Positions 8,155-15,834 of a stretch of 33,721 bases of DNA are shown in pieces. Under the pieces are notes generated by a model. It was not told the origin of the DNA and made no database searches. It saw nothing but the letters and a program-made list of their open reading frames with translations. Position 1 is the first letter of the stretch, and each line of letters opens with the position of its first letter. The stretch spans positions 36,766 through 70,486 of the forward strand of contig JAADGS010000040.1 in NCBI GenBank assembly GCA_013152275.1. The letters run 5' to 3'. Both the position numbers and the translations under genes were made by a program. The stretch comes from Actinomycetota bacterium. Lineage in GTDB: Bacteria > Actinomycetota > Acidimicrobiia > Spongiisociales > UBA4744.

Positions 8155-8160
8155 TTGGAG
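8155..8160 (+). promoter_or_regulatory. Ribosome-binding site of the abrB-like gene
   Basis: TGGAGG lies six bases before the ATG at 8167 and decides the start. The frame is open far upstream, but only as antisense of tatD. A possible -10 box, TAAGAT, is at 8106-8111, without a convincing -35. Confidence 0.6.
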
Positions 8161-8166
8161 GCTGTT

Positions 8167-8397
8167 ATGGACACCGGCATCGCACGCAAGATCGATGTCC
8201 TCGGGCGGGTCGTGATCCCTGCCGAAACTCGGCGCCTGTTCAATATCAACGGTGGTGACCAGTTGATCATCGGAGTCGAGGGAGACTCGATCCTGATCCG
8301 CAAGCTCGAAGCAACCTGCACGTTCTGCAACTCGACGAAAGACGTCTCGACCTTCAAAGACAAGGGCATCTGTGCCGTCTGCCGGAAGGCTCTCTGA
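8167..8397 (+). CDS. AbrB/SpoVT-type DNA-binding regulator with Cys4 tail
   Basis: The 76-residue protein starts with an AbrB/MazE/SpoVT swapped-hairpin DNA-binding domain (DTGIARKIDVLGRVVIPAETRR... residues 1-48). A short C-terminal tail has two CxxC pairs (C51/C54 and C69/C72) that resemble a small zinc ribbon. The N-terminal motif KIDVLGRVVIPAE is close to that of Bacillus AbrB and SpoVT, transition-state regulators. Here it is probably a dimeric or tetrameric global regulator; the targets are unknown. It stands alone, divergent from tatD and convergent with rsmI, with only 12 bases between the stops. The start is supported by TGGAGG at 8155-8160. Confidence 0.92.
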   Translation: MDTGIARKIDVLGRVVIPAETRRLFNINGGDQLIIGVEGDSILIRKLEATCTFCNSTKDVSTFKDKGICAVCRKAL

Positions 8398-8409
8398 CAT
8401 CTGAGCCGC

Positions 8410-9228
8410 TCAGCCCTTCTCTTTCAGCGCAGCTTCGTAGAGGCGGCCTCGGGGAACCCGTAGCCGTCGTGCTACCTCGCGGACGGCACCTGCAAGAGGC
8501 TCGCCCTCCGCCATGAGAGCCCGAACCTCCTCGAGCGCCTCGTCGAAGTCCGGTTCCCGAACAGGAGCGCCACCGAGTACGACCGTGAACTCACCGCGCT
8601 GAGTATCCCGGAACCGATCGGCCGCCTCCCCGAGCGTTCCCCACCACAGCTCTTCATAGAGTTTCGTGAGCTCTCGAGCGACAAAGACCGGCCGCTCGCC
8701 ACCCGCCGCCGCGGCAAGATCTTCGAGATCGTTCCCGACGCGTCTCGGAGAGGCGAAGAACACCGTCGTACGTGTCTCCTGGGCAAGCTGATCGATGCGA
8801 CGCGACCGATCGCCGCCCTTGCGCGGCAAGAACCCTTCGAAGACGAACCGTTCGGACGGCAGGCCCGACACCGCCAACGCCGCCGTGACGGCACTCGGGC
8901 CGGGCACGACCGTCACATCTGCCTGGACGGCCCGAGCTGCACGCACCGCCGCCAGCCCGGGATCGGAGATCGCGGGCATCCCCGCGTCCGTGACCAGGGC
9001 AACCGTCTCTCCTCGGGCAAGTCGCTCGGACAGTTCAGCAACCCTGAGCTGCTCGTTCCCGGCAAAGAACGATCGGAGCGGCTTGTCGATTCCCAAGTGA
9101 TCGAGGAGCGTTCTGGACCGACGCGTATCCTCGGCGAATACGACATCGGCGCTCCGCAGGGCTTCGACGAGTCGCCGGCTCGTGTCGCCGAGGTTACCGA
9201 TCGGGGTACCGCAGAGAACCAGAGGCAT
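8410..9228 (-). CDS. rsmI: 16S rRNA (cytidine-2'-O)-methyltransferase
   Basis: RsmI 2'-O-methylates C1402 of 16S rRNA. The 272 residues contain the tetrapyrrole-methylase-type SAM fold: LCGTPIGNLGD at the N-terminus, VFAEDTRRSRTLLDH, LVTDAGMPAISDPG, VVPGPSAVTAALAVSGLP and FEGFLPRKGGDR. A C-terminal helical extension (LRVPRGRLYEAAL) is present as in other members. Its ATG overlaps by one base the TGA of the upstream metallopeptidase-like gene (TGATG), so the two are probably translated in tandem, which is not a conserved pairing I know of. Confidence 0.96.
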   Translation of the reverse strand: MPLVLCGTPIGNLGDTSRRLVEALRSADVVFAEDTRRSRTLLDHLGIDKPLRSFFAGNEQLRVAELSERLARGETVALVTDAGMPAISDPGLAAVRAARAVQADVTVVPGPSAVTAALAVSGLPSERFVFEGFLPRKGGDRSRRIDQLAQETRTTVFFASPRRVGNDLEDLAAAAGGERPVFVARELTKLYEELWWGTLGEAADRFRDTQRGEFTVVLGGAPVREPDFDEALEEVRALMAEGEPLAGAVREVARRLRVPRGRLYEAALKEKG

Positions 9229-10562
9229 CAGAAGTCCGGGAAATACGAGCGGAGTTCCGCGCCGATAGCCGGGTCGTCGGCAGCGATGAACAGAACTCGA
9301 TCCGCGACCCGGGATACGAAGGCGTAGGTGTCACCCGTCAGCGCAATGCCGCTGCCATCGTTGCGAGTTCTCGACACCGCCATGTCCGCGGTGACATAGT
9401 CGCCCAACGCCTCCCGCATCTCGATGGCGTCGGTTTCGCTGTCGCCCGCGTAGAGAAGGGCGAACGCGACGTTCTCACCGTTCCAGAGGAGGCGATACTG
9501 GTCGCCTCCCCAACCGGCCGCGGCGGCATCGGCGACGTCTTCCCCAAGTTCCTGACGGAACATGACTTCGAAGATGAGCTCCCCCCAGACGGACTCCTCG
9601 ACTGTCTCGTATCCGTCGAGCGGAGTGTCCGGTAGCGACACCGCGACTGCAGGCTCTCGTGCGGCGTACTTGTCCGGATGGATCACCTGCTCGGTCGTGG
9701 TCGGCGGGTCGACGTACGCTTCGTTGATGCGGTCGAATCCGGTGCTCGCACTCCACAGACCGTTGAGAAGGGTGAAACCCGCGTTGTAGGGAAAGACGAG
9801 CAGGTCCTGGATGAACCGCGGTGCCGCGTCGAAGACACTCGTGTCCTGATTGAGAGAGCCGGCGATCACCTCCTGCTGCTCGCCGGTGGCAAGCGCAGCG
9901 ACATAGTGCAGCTCGGTGAGCGTTGCGTCTCCTTCCGTCACGGCTTGCAGCGCCGAGAGCCGGTCGAAGCGCTGAGCCTCGTCCAAGGCATCGGCCTCGT
10001 CGGAGAATCCGAAATGCTGGTCGGTAAGCGCATGGGTGAGCTCGTGCACGAGTGTGGCCTTCTGGGCAGGGCTCAACTCGTCCTCATTGCTGGGAACGAC
10101 GAGCTCCTTCGTCTCTCCGTCGTAGAAACCGAGCACCTGCTCACCGTAGAGATCCTGGTAGAGAGCAAGCAGGTCCGTGCCTTCCGGAATGAGACCGAGG
10201 AGCTCTTCGAGCGCCGTGTCCCTGGCGATCTCATCCGGGTCGATATCCTCGTCGATCAGCTGGCGAACCCTGTTCGCGAGCTCGTCATCGTCGACCAGGG
10301 TAACGGTCGGTTCGGCGAGGAAATCGAGTTCACGGATCTGTTCGGTCCGCGCGATCAACTCGTTGATCTGAGTCAGGATTGCCTGTTCGTGAAGCGTCTG
10401 CGGGTCCAGCGTCGTCGTGGTCGACGGAGGAGCCGTCGTCGCAGGAGCCGTCGTCGCAAGAGATGTCGAGGAGGAGGACGTCGTAACCGCCTCACCCGGC
10501 GGCGTAGACACACACGACGCTACAGCAACCGAGACGACCAGGAGAGTGAAGAATCGACGCAT
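9228..10562 (-). CDS. Secreted lipoprotein with HExxH metallopeptidase-like motif
   Basis: The product is 444 residues. The N-terminus MRRFFTLLVVSVAVASC has a signal peptide and a lipobox-like VASC, so it is predicted to be membrane-anchored outside the cell. A Ser/Thr/Pro linker (about 25-52) follows. In the middle, LVHELTHALTDQHFG gives an HExxH zinc motif, with a downstream QAVTEGDATLTE whose Glu could be the third ligand, as in gluzincins. The rest has no family name I can give with certainty. Possible roles are a cell-envelope peptidase or a degenerate one. The start ATG follows a GAACCCT/AGGGTTC inverted repeat. It overlaps rsmI downstream. The Thr/Pro linker is partly encoded by a perfect tandem 15-base repeat (10429-10458). 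Confidence 0.82.
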   Translation of the reverse strand: MRRFFTLLVVSVAVASCVSTPPGEAVTTSSSSTSLATTAPATTAPPSTTTTLDPQTLHEQAILTQINELIARTEQIRELDFLAEPTVTLVDDDELANRVRQLIDEDIDPDEIARDTALEELLGLIPEGTDLLALYQDLYGEQVLGFYDGETKELVVPSNEDELSPAQKATLVHELTHALTDQHFGFSDEADALDEAQRFDRLSALQAVTEGDATLTELHYVAALATGEQQEVIAGSLNQDTSVFDAAPRFIQDLLVFPYNAGFTLLNGLWSASTGFDRINEAYVDPPTTTEQVIHPDKYAAREPAVAVSLPDTPLDGYETVEESVWGELIFEVMFRQELGEDVADAAAAGWGGDQYRLLWNGENVAFALLYAGDSETDAIEMREALGDYVTADMAVSRTRNDGSGIALTGDTYAFVSRVADRVLFIAADDPAIGAELRSYFPDF

Positions 10563-10566
10563 GGCA

Positions 10567-10590
10567 GAACCCTACCCTCGGCAAGGGTTC
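10567..10590. repeat. Inverted repeat just upstream of the lipoprotein start
   Basis: GAACCCT at 10567-10573 and AGGGTTC at 10584-10590 form a perfect 7-bp inverted repeat with a 10-base centre, starting 4 bases before the lipoprotein ATG at 10562. It could be an operator or a leader hairpin near the ribosome-binding region. No regulator can be assigned. Confidence 0.45.
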
Positions 10591-10670
10591 GTGCGCCCGA
10601 ACGATGCGGAGGGAGCGCCCTTCACGAGAGGCATCGGCCGGTTCGCTCCGCTACGAAGAGCCGCGAATCA

Positions 10671-10698
10671 CGTTCTGCCATGAGCAAGCGCCAGAACG
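10671..10698. terminator. Hairpin downstream of the SQR-like gene
   Basis: CGTTCTG (10671-10677) and CAGAACG (10692-10698) are perfect 7-bp inverted arms with a 14-base loop in the 178-base gap between the SQR-like gene and the lipoprotein gene. There is no T-tract. It may end the SQR-like transcript. Nothing else convincing lies in this gap. Confidence 0.3.
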
Positions 10699-10740
10699 CC
10701 TCCTCCAAGACGACTCTCTCGTATCTCGGCTCTCTCAGAC

Positions 10741-11874
10741 TCAGACCTGGAACGTCCGCCAATCCAGATCGAAGAGTTCCTTGTCGCTCATTCCCCCGAC
10801 GCTCGGCGGCTCGAGCGAGATGTCGGGTCCTCCGGGAGCAAAGAACTCCCCGCCCACCTGGGCCCCTTCGGTGCCGGAGAACGCCATGAAGCACCGGCCG
10901 ACGCCATCATATGGTTGCGGTGGCTCCGTTCCATCGATGCGCGAGGCGATCACGCCCGCGGCAGTGCGTCCCTGACGGGCGGCAAACGCCCCCGCCTTGG
11001 GGAGCACCTTCTCGCCGATGGGAACGATGTTGACGTCACCAACGGCAAACACACCCGGTACCGACGTCTCGAGGGTTCCTCGATCGACCTGGACCCACGG
11101 GGAATCGGCGAGGAGGCCGGAACTGGCAACGACGGCCGGTGGGCGGTGGACGGGAATCGTGACAGCCACATCGGTGATGATCTCGCTTCCGTCGGAAAAC
11201 AGCATCGAACGCGGTCCGACCCGGGTGACCGTCACTCCGGCGTGCAACCGGATATCGCGATGCTCCAGCGCCGCGGCAACCTGCCGACCTGCCCGCGGAC
11301 CGGCGACGGCGAGAGGGGTGGAACCGGGAACGGCGACATGCAACTCCGTGCCGGCCCGCAGACCCCGCTCGCGTAGCCACCAGTCGATCATCATCGACAT
11401 TTCGAACGGGGCAGGTGGACACTTGATCGGAAGCCCGGACACTCCTATGACGACGGTCCCACCGCGGAACTCGGCAAGTCGATCCCTGAGACGCTCGGCC
11501 CGAGCCAGGTCGTAGAAGCCGTGCGCCTCCTTCGCCCCCGGCACCGCATCCCAATCGTATGTCGCTCCGAGAGCGATGACGAGGTAGTCGAAGTCGAAAC
11601 CGCCGACAGATGTCGACACGACCCGTTCCCGCACGTCGATATGGTCGATCTCCGCTTCCACGAATCTGGCGCCATACCGAACGAGGTCGGAGAGATGCCG
11701 GGCAATCTCGTACCGGTCACGCTTCCCTACGACGATGAACGGGTTGTCGGCGGCGAGGTAGCTCGTTTCGTGCCGATCGATGACCGTGACACTGTGCTCG
11801 TCGCGAATCTGCGACAGAGCGACCGCTGCGGCAGCACCTCCGAACCCGCCACCGAGAATCACGACCTTTTTCAC
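10741..11874 (-). CDS. SQR/FCSD-like FAD-dependent oxidoreductase
   Basis: The 377-residue flavoprotein has an N-terminal dinucleotide-binding motif VVILGGGFGGAAAAV, a second domain with ALGATYDW, a Cys at 152 in PIKCPPAPFEMSMM, and the FAD-contacting VPGVFAVGDVN near residue 273. A second Cys is at 328 (GVGRCFMAF). The KCPPAPFE motif matches the redox-cysteine region of sulfide:quinone oxidoreductases and flavocytochrome c dehydrogenases. Two family cysteines are present, although a third, often found in type I SQR, is not seen, so the substrate could be another sulfur species. Predicted to be membrane-peripheral. It lies downstream of the cotransporter gene with a 120-base gap that holds two hairpins. 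Confidence 0.85.
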   Translation of the reverse strand: MKKVVILGGGFGGAAAAVALSQIRDEHSVTVIDRHETSYLAADNPFIVVGKRDRYEIARHLSDLVRYGARFVEAEIDHIDVRERVVSTSVGGFDFDYLVIALGATYDWDAVPGAKEAHGFYDLARAERLRDRLAEFRGGTVVIGVSGLPIKCPPAPFEMSMMIDWWLRERGLRAGTELHVAVPGSTPLAVAGPRAGRQVAAALEHRDIRLHAGVTVTRVGPRSMLFSDGSEIITDVAVTIPVHRPPAVVASSGLLADSPWVQVDRGTLETSVPGVFAVGDVNIVPIGEKVLPKAGAFAARQGRTAAGVIASRIDGTEPPQPYDGVGRCFMAFSGTEGAQVGGEFFAPGGPDISLEPPSVGGMSDKELFDLDWRTFQV

Positions 11875-11895
11875 GGCGCCTCCTCACCTTCACCC

Positions 11896-11946
11896 TACGC
11901 GAATGCGTGAGTCGCGTACGGCGCTCGCGCCGCGTCACGAGAATGG
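11896..11946. repeat. Two tandem hairpins and a half-copy of the dispersed palindromic element
   Basis: Between the cotransporter stop and the SQR-like start lie TACGCGA...TCGCGTA (11896-11902 and 11912-11918) and directly after it CGGCG...CGCCG (11919-11932). Next comes CGTCACGAGAATGG at 11933-11946, which matches 13 of 14 bases of the right arm of the elements at 21777-21829 and 28519-28571. The hairpins may end the cotransporter transcript; the half-site has no visible left arm. Confidence 0.55.
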
Positions 11947-11994
11947 AATCTCGGTCTCTGCCGCGGCCGAGCCGGTTCTCGACCAGGATGGCCG

Positions 11995-14208
11995 TCACTC
12001 CTCCGGGTGATCGCCCAACAGGCGTCCTCGAAACTCGCCGGCGCAACGAACGAAGATGACCGTCGGCAAACCCTCGACGAGTTCTTCCAGCCGATGCGCA
12101 TATTCGACCTCTTCACCGGGTCGGTTCGCACGGAGTCCCATCAACACGACATCTGCTCGTGCCGAACGCTCTCGGATCAGGCTCTGGACAGTCTGACCGC
12201 TGCGCCGCACGATGACCTCGGTCTCGGCAGGGATGCGGGCGGCGTGGATGACCCGATCGAGCATGCGGGCATTCCGTTCGGCCATCATGTCGCTCGAAGT
12301 AATGCTCATGATGCGAATCCGGGCGTCGCGCCACTCCGGATTCAGCGAGATCAGGTGAGCGAACAGTGCAAGCATGTCCCCGTTGTTCTGCAGACCGCCC
12401 CACCACACATGGATTTCACGACCGCTCGCTCGCCGCTGATGCGGGACTGTCCGGCAGATGATCGCGGACTTGCCGATACGCGCGAGGCGTTCGATGATCT
12501 GCAGCGCGGAGACCCGCCGCTCGAGCTTGTCGCTGAATCCGAACATGACGGTGTTGGATTCGATACCGGCGATCCCGTTGGCCTGCGCGACGGCAACGGC
12601 GCCGTCCACGAAGTCGCCCACGACATCGACTTCGGCGAACGCGACGACTCCGAGCTCATCCAGATCCGCGTCGAGTTGCGCTCTTCGTTCGGCGGCAAAC
12701 TCGCCATACCGTTCCAGCGATCCGACACCGAGCTCGCACACGGTCAGGATTCCGCGATCCTGCACGAGCCACGCAGCGAACCGCGCGAGGTCCGGACGGC
12801 GCCGCACGTCACCGGAGAACAGCAGGATGTTGGGCCGCCAGTTCCGCGGATCGTTGGGCAGCCTTCGGAGCTGGATCACCGTCGAGCGAACGAGCGACAT
12901 CATGGCACCGCGCCGCAGATCCCCCCACGGGGCCACGAGTGCCCTCCTGCGCATCAGGAGATAGACGCCAACCTCGATAACGACCGCGACCACCAGAGCC
13001 ACCGGGCTGATCAGGAACATGACCCAGAAACACGCCCCGGCACCCGCAAGCGAAATCGTCCAGTGGACGCGCATGGTCGGGCGGTACGACGGATCGGCAG
13101 TCAGATTCTCCACGCCCGCCACCAGGTTCACCATTCCGTAGGTGGTGAGAAAGAACATGGTCAGCACCGGGGCGACCGCATTGATGCCACCGAGAAGGAC
13201 CGCTCCGAGCGCGACGAGCAGGGAAATGAGCAGAGGAACTCCCGGACCCCGCACCCTCCCGATCGGAGAACCCAGCCATCGTGGGAGGACTCGATCGGCC
13301 ACCATCGCTTCGAGGGTTCGAGGCGCGGACAAGACGCTGCCCACCGCGGAGGAGAAGATCGCTCCCCACAGGCCCGGGAAGATCAGCACACCGGCAGCGC
13401 CGGCGATGGTGAACCAGATCAGATTGTTGGCGACGAGGTCGGCAGGATCGGCTGCGAGCGCCAAGCCGACGGCGACACCGATGTAGACCACGAATCCTAC
13501 GAGCACGGCCGCGATCGTTCCTCGCGGGATGGACCGGTCGGGATGCTTCAGATCACCCGACAGGCTGATACCGACCAGGATTCCGGTGACCGCAGGAAAG
13601 AATACGGCGAAGACGGCCCAGAAGCCGGGTGGCTCCTCGAATGCAGTCGTGAGACGAATCGTCTCTGGGCTGCTGTTCGCGATACCGACACCGAGAACCA
13701 CGAGTGACACCCCGATGGCGACCATGATCGGGATCTGCAGCCGAAGCGCCAGGCCGGCCCCTCTGGCGGCGAGAAGGGCAACCACGAGCACCGTTGCGGC
13801 GGCAACCACCTTCTGCGGCACTGCGGGCCAGACGATCCCGAGGCTCTCGGCCAGCCCGAAAGCGTAGAGCGTCACCGAGAATGCCTGTGCGAAGAACAAC
13901 GGGATGCCGATCGCCGCCCCGATCTCCACCCCCAGGCTTCGCGAGATGATGTAGTAGGCACCTCCGGCGCCCACGCGCATGTTGGTGCTGACGGCGGAGA
14001 CGGACAGGGCGGTGGCCAGCGTCACGAGATTGGCGATGACGATGATGACGAGCGCACCCGTCAGCCCGACACTGCCGACGACCCAACCGGTCCGCAGGTA
14101 CAAGATAACGCCGAGGATCGTCAGGACGGACGGTGTGAAGACACCGATGAACGTGCCCAACTTCTCATCTCTGGATCGGCCCTTCAGCGCCGTCAACATC
14201 CGCTGCAT
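11995..14208 (-). CDS. SLC12-type cation-chloride cotransporter homologue
   Basis: The 737-residue protein starts with GTFIGVFTPSVLTILGVILY, the signature first membrane segment of SLC12 (cation-chloride cotransporter) proteins. About 12 hydrophobic segments reach to about residue 430, in the APC superfamily fold. The soluble C-terminal half carries typical SLC12 pieces: NWRPNILLFSGD, RPDLARFAAWLVQ and IHVWWGGLQNNGDMLALFA. It is expected to move ions such as K+, Na+ or Cl- across the membrane; the ions cannot be read from sequence. The start ATG at 14208 follows GGGAGA. It is upstream of, and on the same strand as, the SQR-like gene. An amino-acid permease is an alternative for the membrane half only; the C-terminal domain argues for SLC12. 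Confidence 0.9.
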   Translation of the reverse strand: MQRMLTALKGRSRDEKLGTFIGVFTPSVLTILGVILYLRTGWVVGSVGLTGALVIIVIANLVTLATALSVSAVSTNMRVGAGGAYYIISRSLGVEIGAAIGIPLFFAQAFSVTLYAFGLAESLGIVWPAVPQKVVAAATVLVVALLAARGAGLALRLQIPIMVAIGVSLVVLGVGIANSSPETIRLTTAFEEPPGFWAVFAVFFPAVTGILVGISLSGDLKHPDRSIPRGTIAAVLVGFVVYIGVAVGLALAADPADLVANNLIWFTIAGAAGVLIFPGLWGAIFSSAVGSVLSAPRTLEAMVADRVLPRWLGSPIGRVRGPGVPLLISLLVALGAVLLGGINAVAPVLTMFFLTTYGMVNLVAGVENLTADPSYRPTMRVHWTISLAGAGACFWVMFLISPVALVVAVVIEVGVYLLMRRRALVAPWGDLRRGAMMSLVRSTVIQLRRLPNDPRNWRPNILLFSGDVRRRPDLARFAAWLVQDRGILTVCELGVGSLERYGEFAAERRAQLDADLDELGVVAFAEVDVVGDFVDGAVAVAQANGIAGIESNTVMFGFSDKLERRVSALQIIERLARIGKSAIICRTVPHQRRASGREIHVWWGGLQNNGDMLALFAHLISLNPEWRDARIRIMSITSSDMMAERNARMLDRVIHAARIPAETEVIVRRSGQTVQSLIRERSARADVVLMGLRANRPGEEVEYAHRLEELVEGLPTVIFVRCAGEFRGRLLGDHPEE

Positions 14209-14375
14209 TGGTCTCCCAGGGACCGGTCAAGCAAGGCTAGTGGCAAGTCGAGTGTCGGTGTCGAAGCGAACATGGCGCGTGTGAGGATCCGGGGACGAGG
14301 GCCTCCGGAGACAGGAGAATCGTGAACGACCAGACGGTGGAACCTTCTCGACGCCTTCTTCCTTCTCGACCGACG

Positions 14376-15716
14376 TCAGAGCTGCCCCGCATCTGCGTCG
14401 ATGCCGTCGAGATAGGAAGGATCGTCATAGCGTCGGCGCCTGAAGGCGTCCGCGAACTCCGGCAGATCCTGGCCGGTGATGTGCAGCGACAGCAGCTCGG
14501 CCGCAGCCTGTGACGCCATGATGCCGAACCCGGACAGTGCCCCTATGACGAACGCGCCGGGTGTTCGCAGCGGCCCGATGATCGGGTAATTCTCGGGCGT
14601 CTTGACGTAGTACCCCCCGTCGACCCAGGTCTTGGGCACTCGTTCACGGTACGCCTCGAGACCGGGGATCATTCTCGACAGACCCCGCAGCACGACCTCG
14701 GCGTGCATCGGATCGACGGGGACGGGGAATCTGGGCGTCATGATGCGTCGCCGAACCTCCCACAACCCCAGCACCCACGGCGATTCGTCTCCGCCTTCCG
14801 GACGGAGGTGGCAGCCCGAGGGAAGGAGATCGAGCAGATCCGACATGCCGTCTCGCAACCCGGAGATCTCTTCCGGATCCCAGTCGATGGACTGCGGGTC
14901 GTCCCAGATCAGCAACGGAGCGTCCCTCGGCACCACACCGAGATGATCCTTGAACGCCACCTTGAGGTGCAACTCGGCGTGAATGGGAAGCTCCTCCCCG
15001 AGCAGACCTGCCACATCGCCCACCATCGGGCCTGCAGCGTCGACGAAGAATCGCGTTTCGATGCGGCTCCCATCGTCGAGATCGACGGCCCCGACTCCGG
15101 CCGGACCGGTCTCCACACCGATGACCTCGCGAGGCAGGAACCTCACTCCCGCCGACTTTGCCTCCGCGAACAGCCACGCCCCGAGCTGCTGCGCGTCGAG
15201 CCACCCTGCACGACGCACATGCAGCGCCCCCACGGCGTCTTCGGTCAGGTAGGGAAAGAGCCGCCGAAGCAGGTCGGGGTCCGCGATCAGGTCCGCACCC
15301 GAGGTCATCCTGTCCCAACGCCGCGCCACTGCACACGGCGTCCGATCCTTCAACGGTTTGTGGACGCGCAAGCTTCCCCCGCCTGCCTTTGCCGTTGCGA
15401 TGGCATCGGATTCGAGGGCCTCGAGACGGGTGTCGTCCCCGGTGACGTAGATGTAGCCGCGCCGGTCGAGATTGAAGATGTCGCCCGAGGTGGTGGCGAA
15501 CTCTTCGAGGAGATCGATCGAGCGGTTCATGAGATGAATCATCGGTGCTTGTGGCCACCAGTTCCGATAGCACTCGGTCGACTTGTCGCTCGTCAGGGTC
15601 AACGGCGGGCGCGGGTCACACAGAATCACGTCCCGTAGGCCGTGACGCATCGACAGGTGGTACGCGACACTCACGCCCGCGATACCCGCACCGGCGATCA
15701 CAACCTCCGCCTTCAC
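14376..15716 (-). CDS. FAD-dependent oxidoreductase of the DAO family
   Basis: The product is about 446 residues with a GxGxxG motif at the start (KAEVVIAGAGIAGVSVAYHL), a DAO-type substrate domain (SDKSTECYRNWWPQAPMIHL), and a C-terminal FAD-contacting stretch (NYPIIGPLRTPGAFVIGALSG, then GIMASQAAAELLSLHI). Enzymes of this fold oxidise amines or amino acids such as sarcosine, glycine or D-amino acids; the substrate here is unknown. GTG at 15716 is chosen because it directly precedes the FAD motif and has a purine-rich GGAGGAAGCAGGAGC upstream. The open frame to 15809 would cover the intergenic palindrome. It diverges from the lipoprotein gene at 15834. Confidence 0.85.
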   Translation of the reverse strand: MKAEVVIAGAGIAGVSVAYHLSMRHGLRDVILCDPRPPLTLTSDKSTECYRNWWPQAPMIHLMNRSIDLLEEFATTSGDIFNLDRRGYIYVTGDDTRLEALESDAIATAKAGGGSLRVHKPLKDRTPCAVARRWDRMTSGADLIADPDLLRRLFPYLTEDAVGALHVRRAGWLDAQQLGAWLFAEAKSAGVRFLPREVIGVETGPAGVGAVDLDDGSRIETRFFVDAAGPMVGDVAGLLGEELPIHAELHLKVAFKDHLGVVPRDAPLLIWDDPQSIDWDPEEISGLRDGMSDLLDLLPSGCHLRPEGGDESPWVLGLWEVRRRIMTPRFPVPVDPMHAEVVLRGLSRMIPGLEAYRERVPKTWVDGGYYVKTPENYPIIGPLRTPGAFVIGALSGFGIMASQAAAELLSLHITGQDLPEFADAFRRRRYDDPSYLDGIDADAGQL

Positions 15717-15752
15717 GCTCCTGCTTCCTCCCCACGGGAGCCACATACCCAC

Positions 15753-15801
15753 GAACCCAGGGCTCAGGGGGGTCACTACGACCCCTACGAGCCCAGGGTT
15801 C
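15753..15801. repeat. Long composite palindrome between divergent genes
   Basis: The outer arms GAACCCAGGGCTC (15753-15765) and GAGCCCAGGGTTC (15789-15801) are 13 bases and pair with a single central mismatch. Inside lie the perfect arms GGGGTC (15769-15774) and GACCCC (15780-15785) with loop ACTAC. The whole covers 49 bases in the 117-base gap between the DAO-family gene and the lipoprotein gene, and its right edge touches the -35 box proposed for the lipoprotein. It looks like an operator or cruciform for the divergent pair, or a hairpin. Confidence 0.65.
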
Positions 15802-15834
15802 AAGGACACCGGCGCCGATCCTAGGCTTGGGGGG
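15799..15834 (+). promoter_or_regulatory. Putative promoter for a leaderless transcript
   Basis: TTCAAG (15799-15804), a 17-base spacer and TAGGCT (15822-15827) stand at promoter spacing. The expected start site falls on the first base of the GTG at 15834, so the mRNA would be leaderless, a common situation in actinobacteria. There is no ribosome-binding site, which fits. Both boxes match only 3 of 6 consensus bases. Confidence 0.4.

Noticed and set aside
7390-8397. A 335-residue plus-strand version of the AbrB-like gene
   Set aside because: The extra N-terminus is antisense to tatD; the ribosome-binding site TGGAGG at 8155-8160 and the AbrB fold fix the start at 8167.
10429-10458. Tandem 15-base repeat as a CRISPR-like or phase-variable locus
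   Set aside because: There are only two units in frame within the Thr/Pro linker, without spacers; it is coding low-complexity sequence.
10622-10894. A 90-residue minus-strand reading frame in the gap after the SQR-like gene
   Set aside because: Most of it overlaps the SQR-like gene in another frame, and the part in the gap has only a 17-residue ATG frame without a well-placed ribosome-binding site.
12007-13707. A 566-residue plus-strand reading frame
   Set aside because: It is the antisense shadow of the SLC12-type transporter, rich in His, Arg and Asp with no hydrophobic core.
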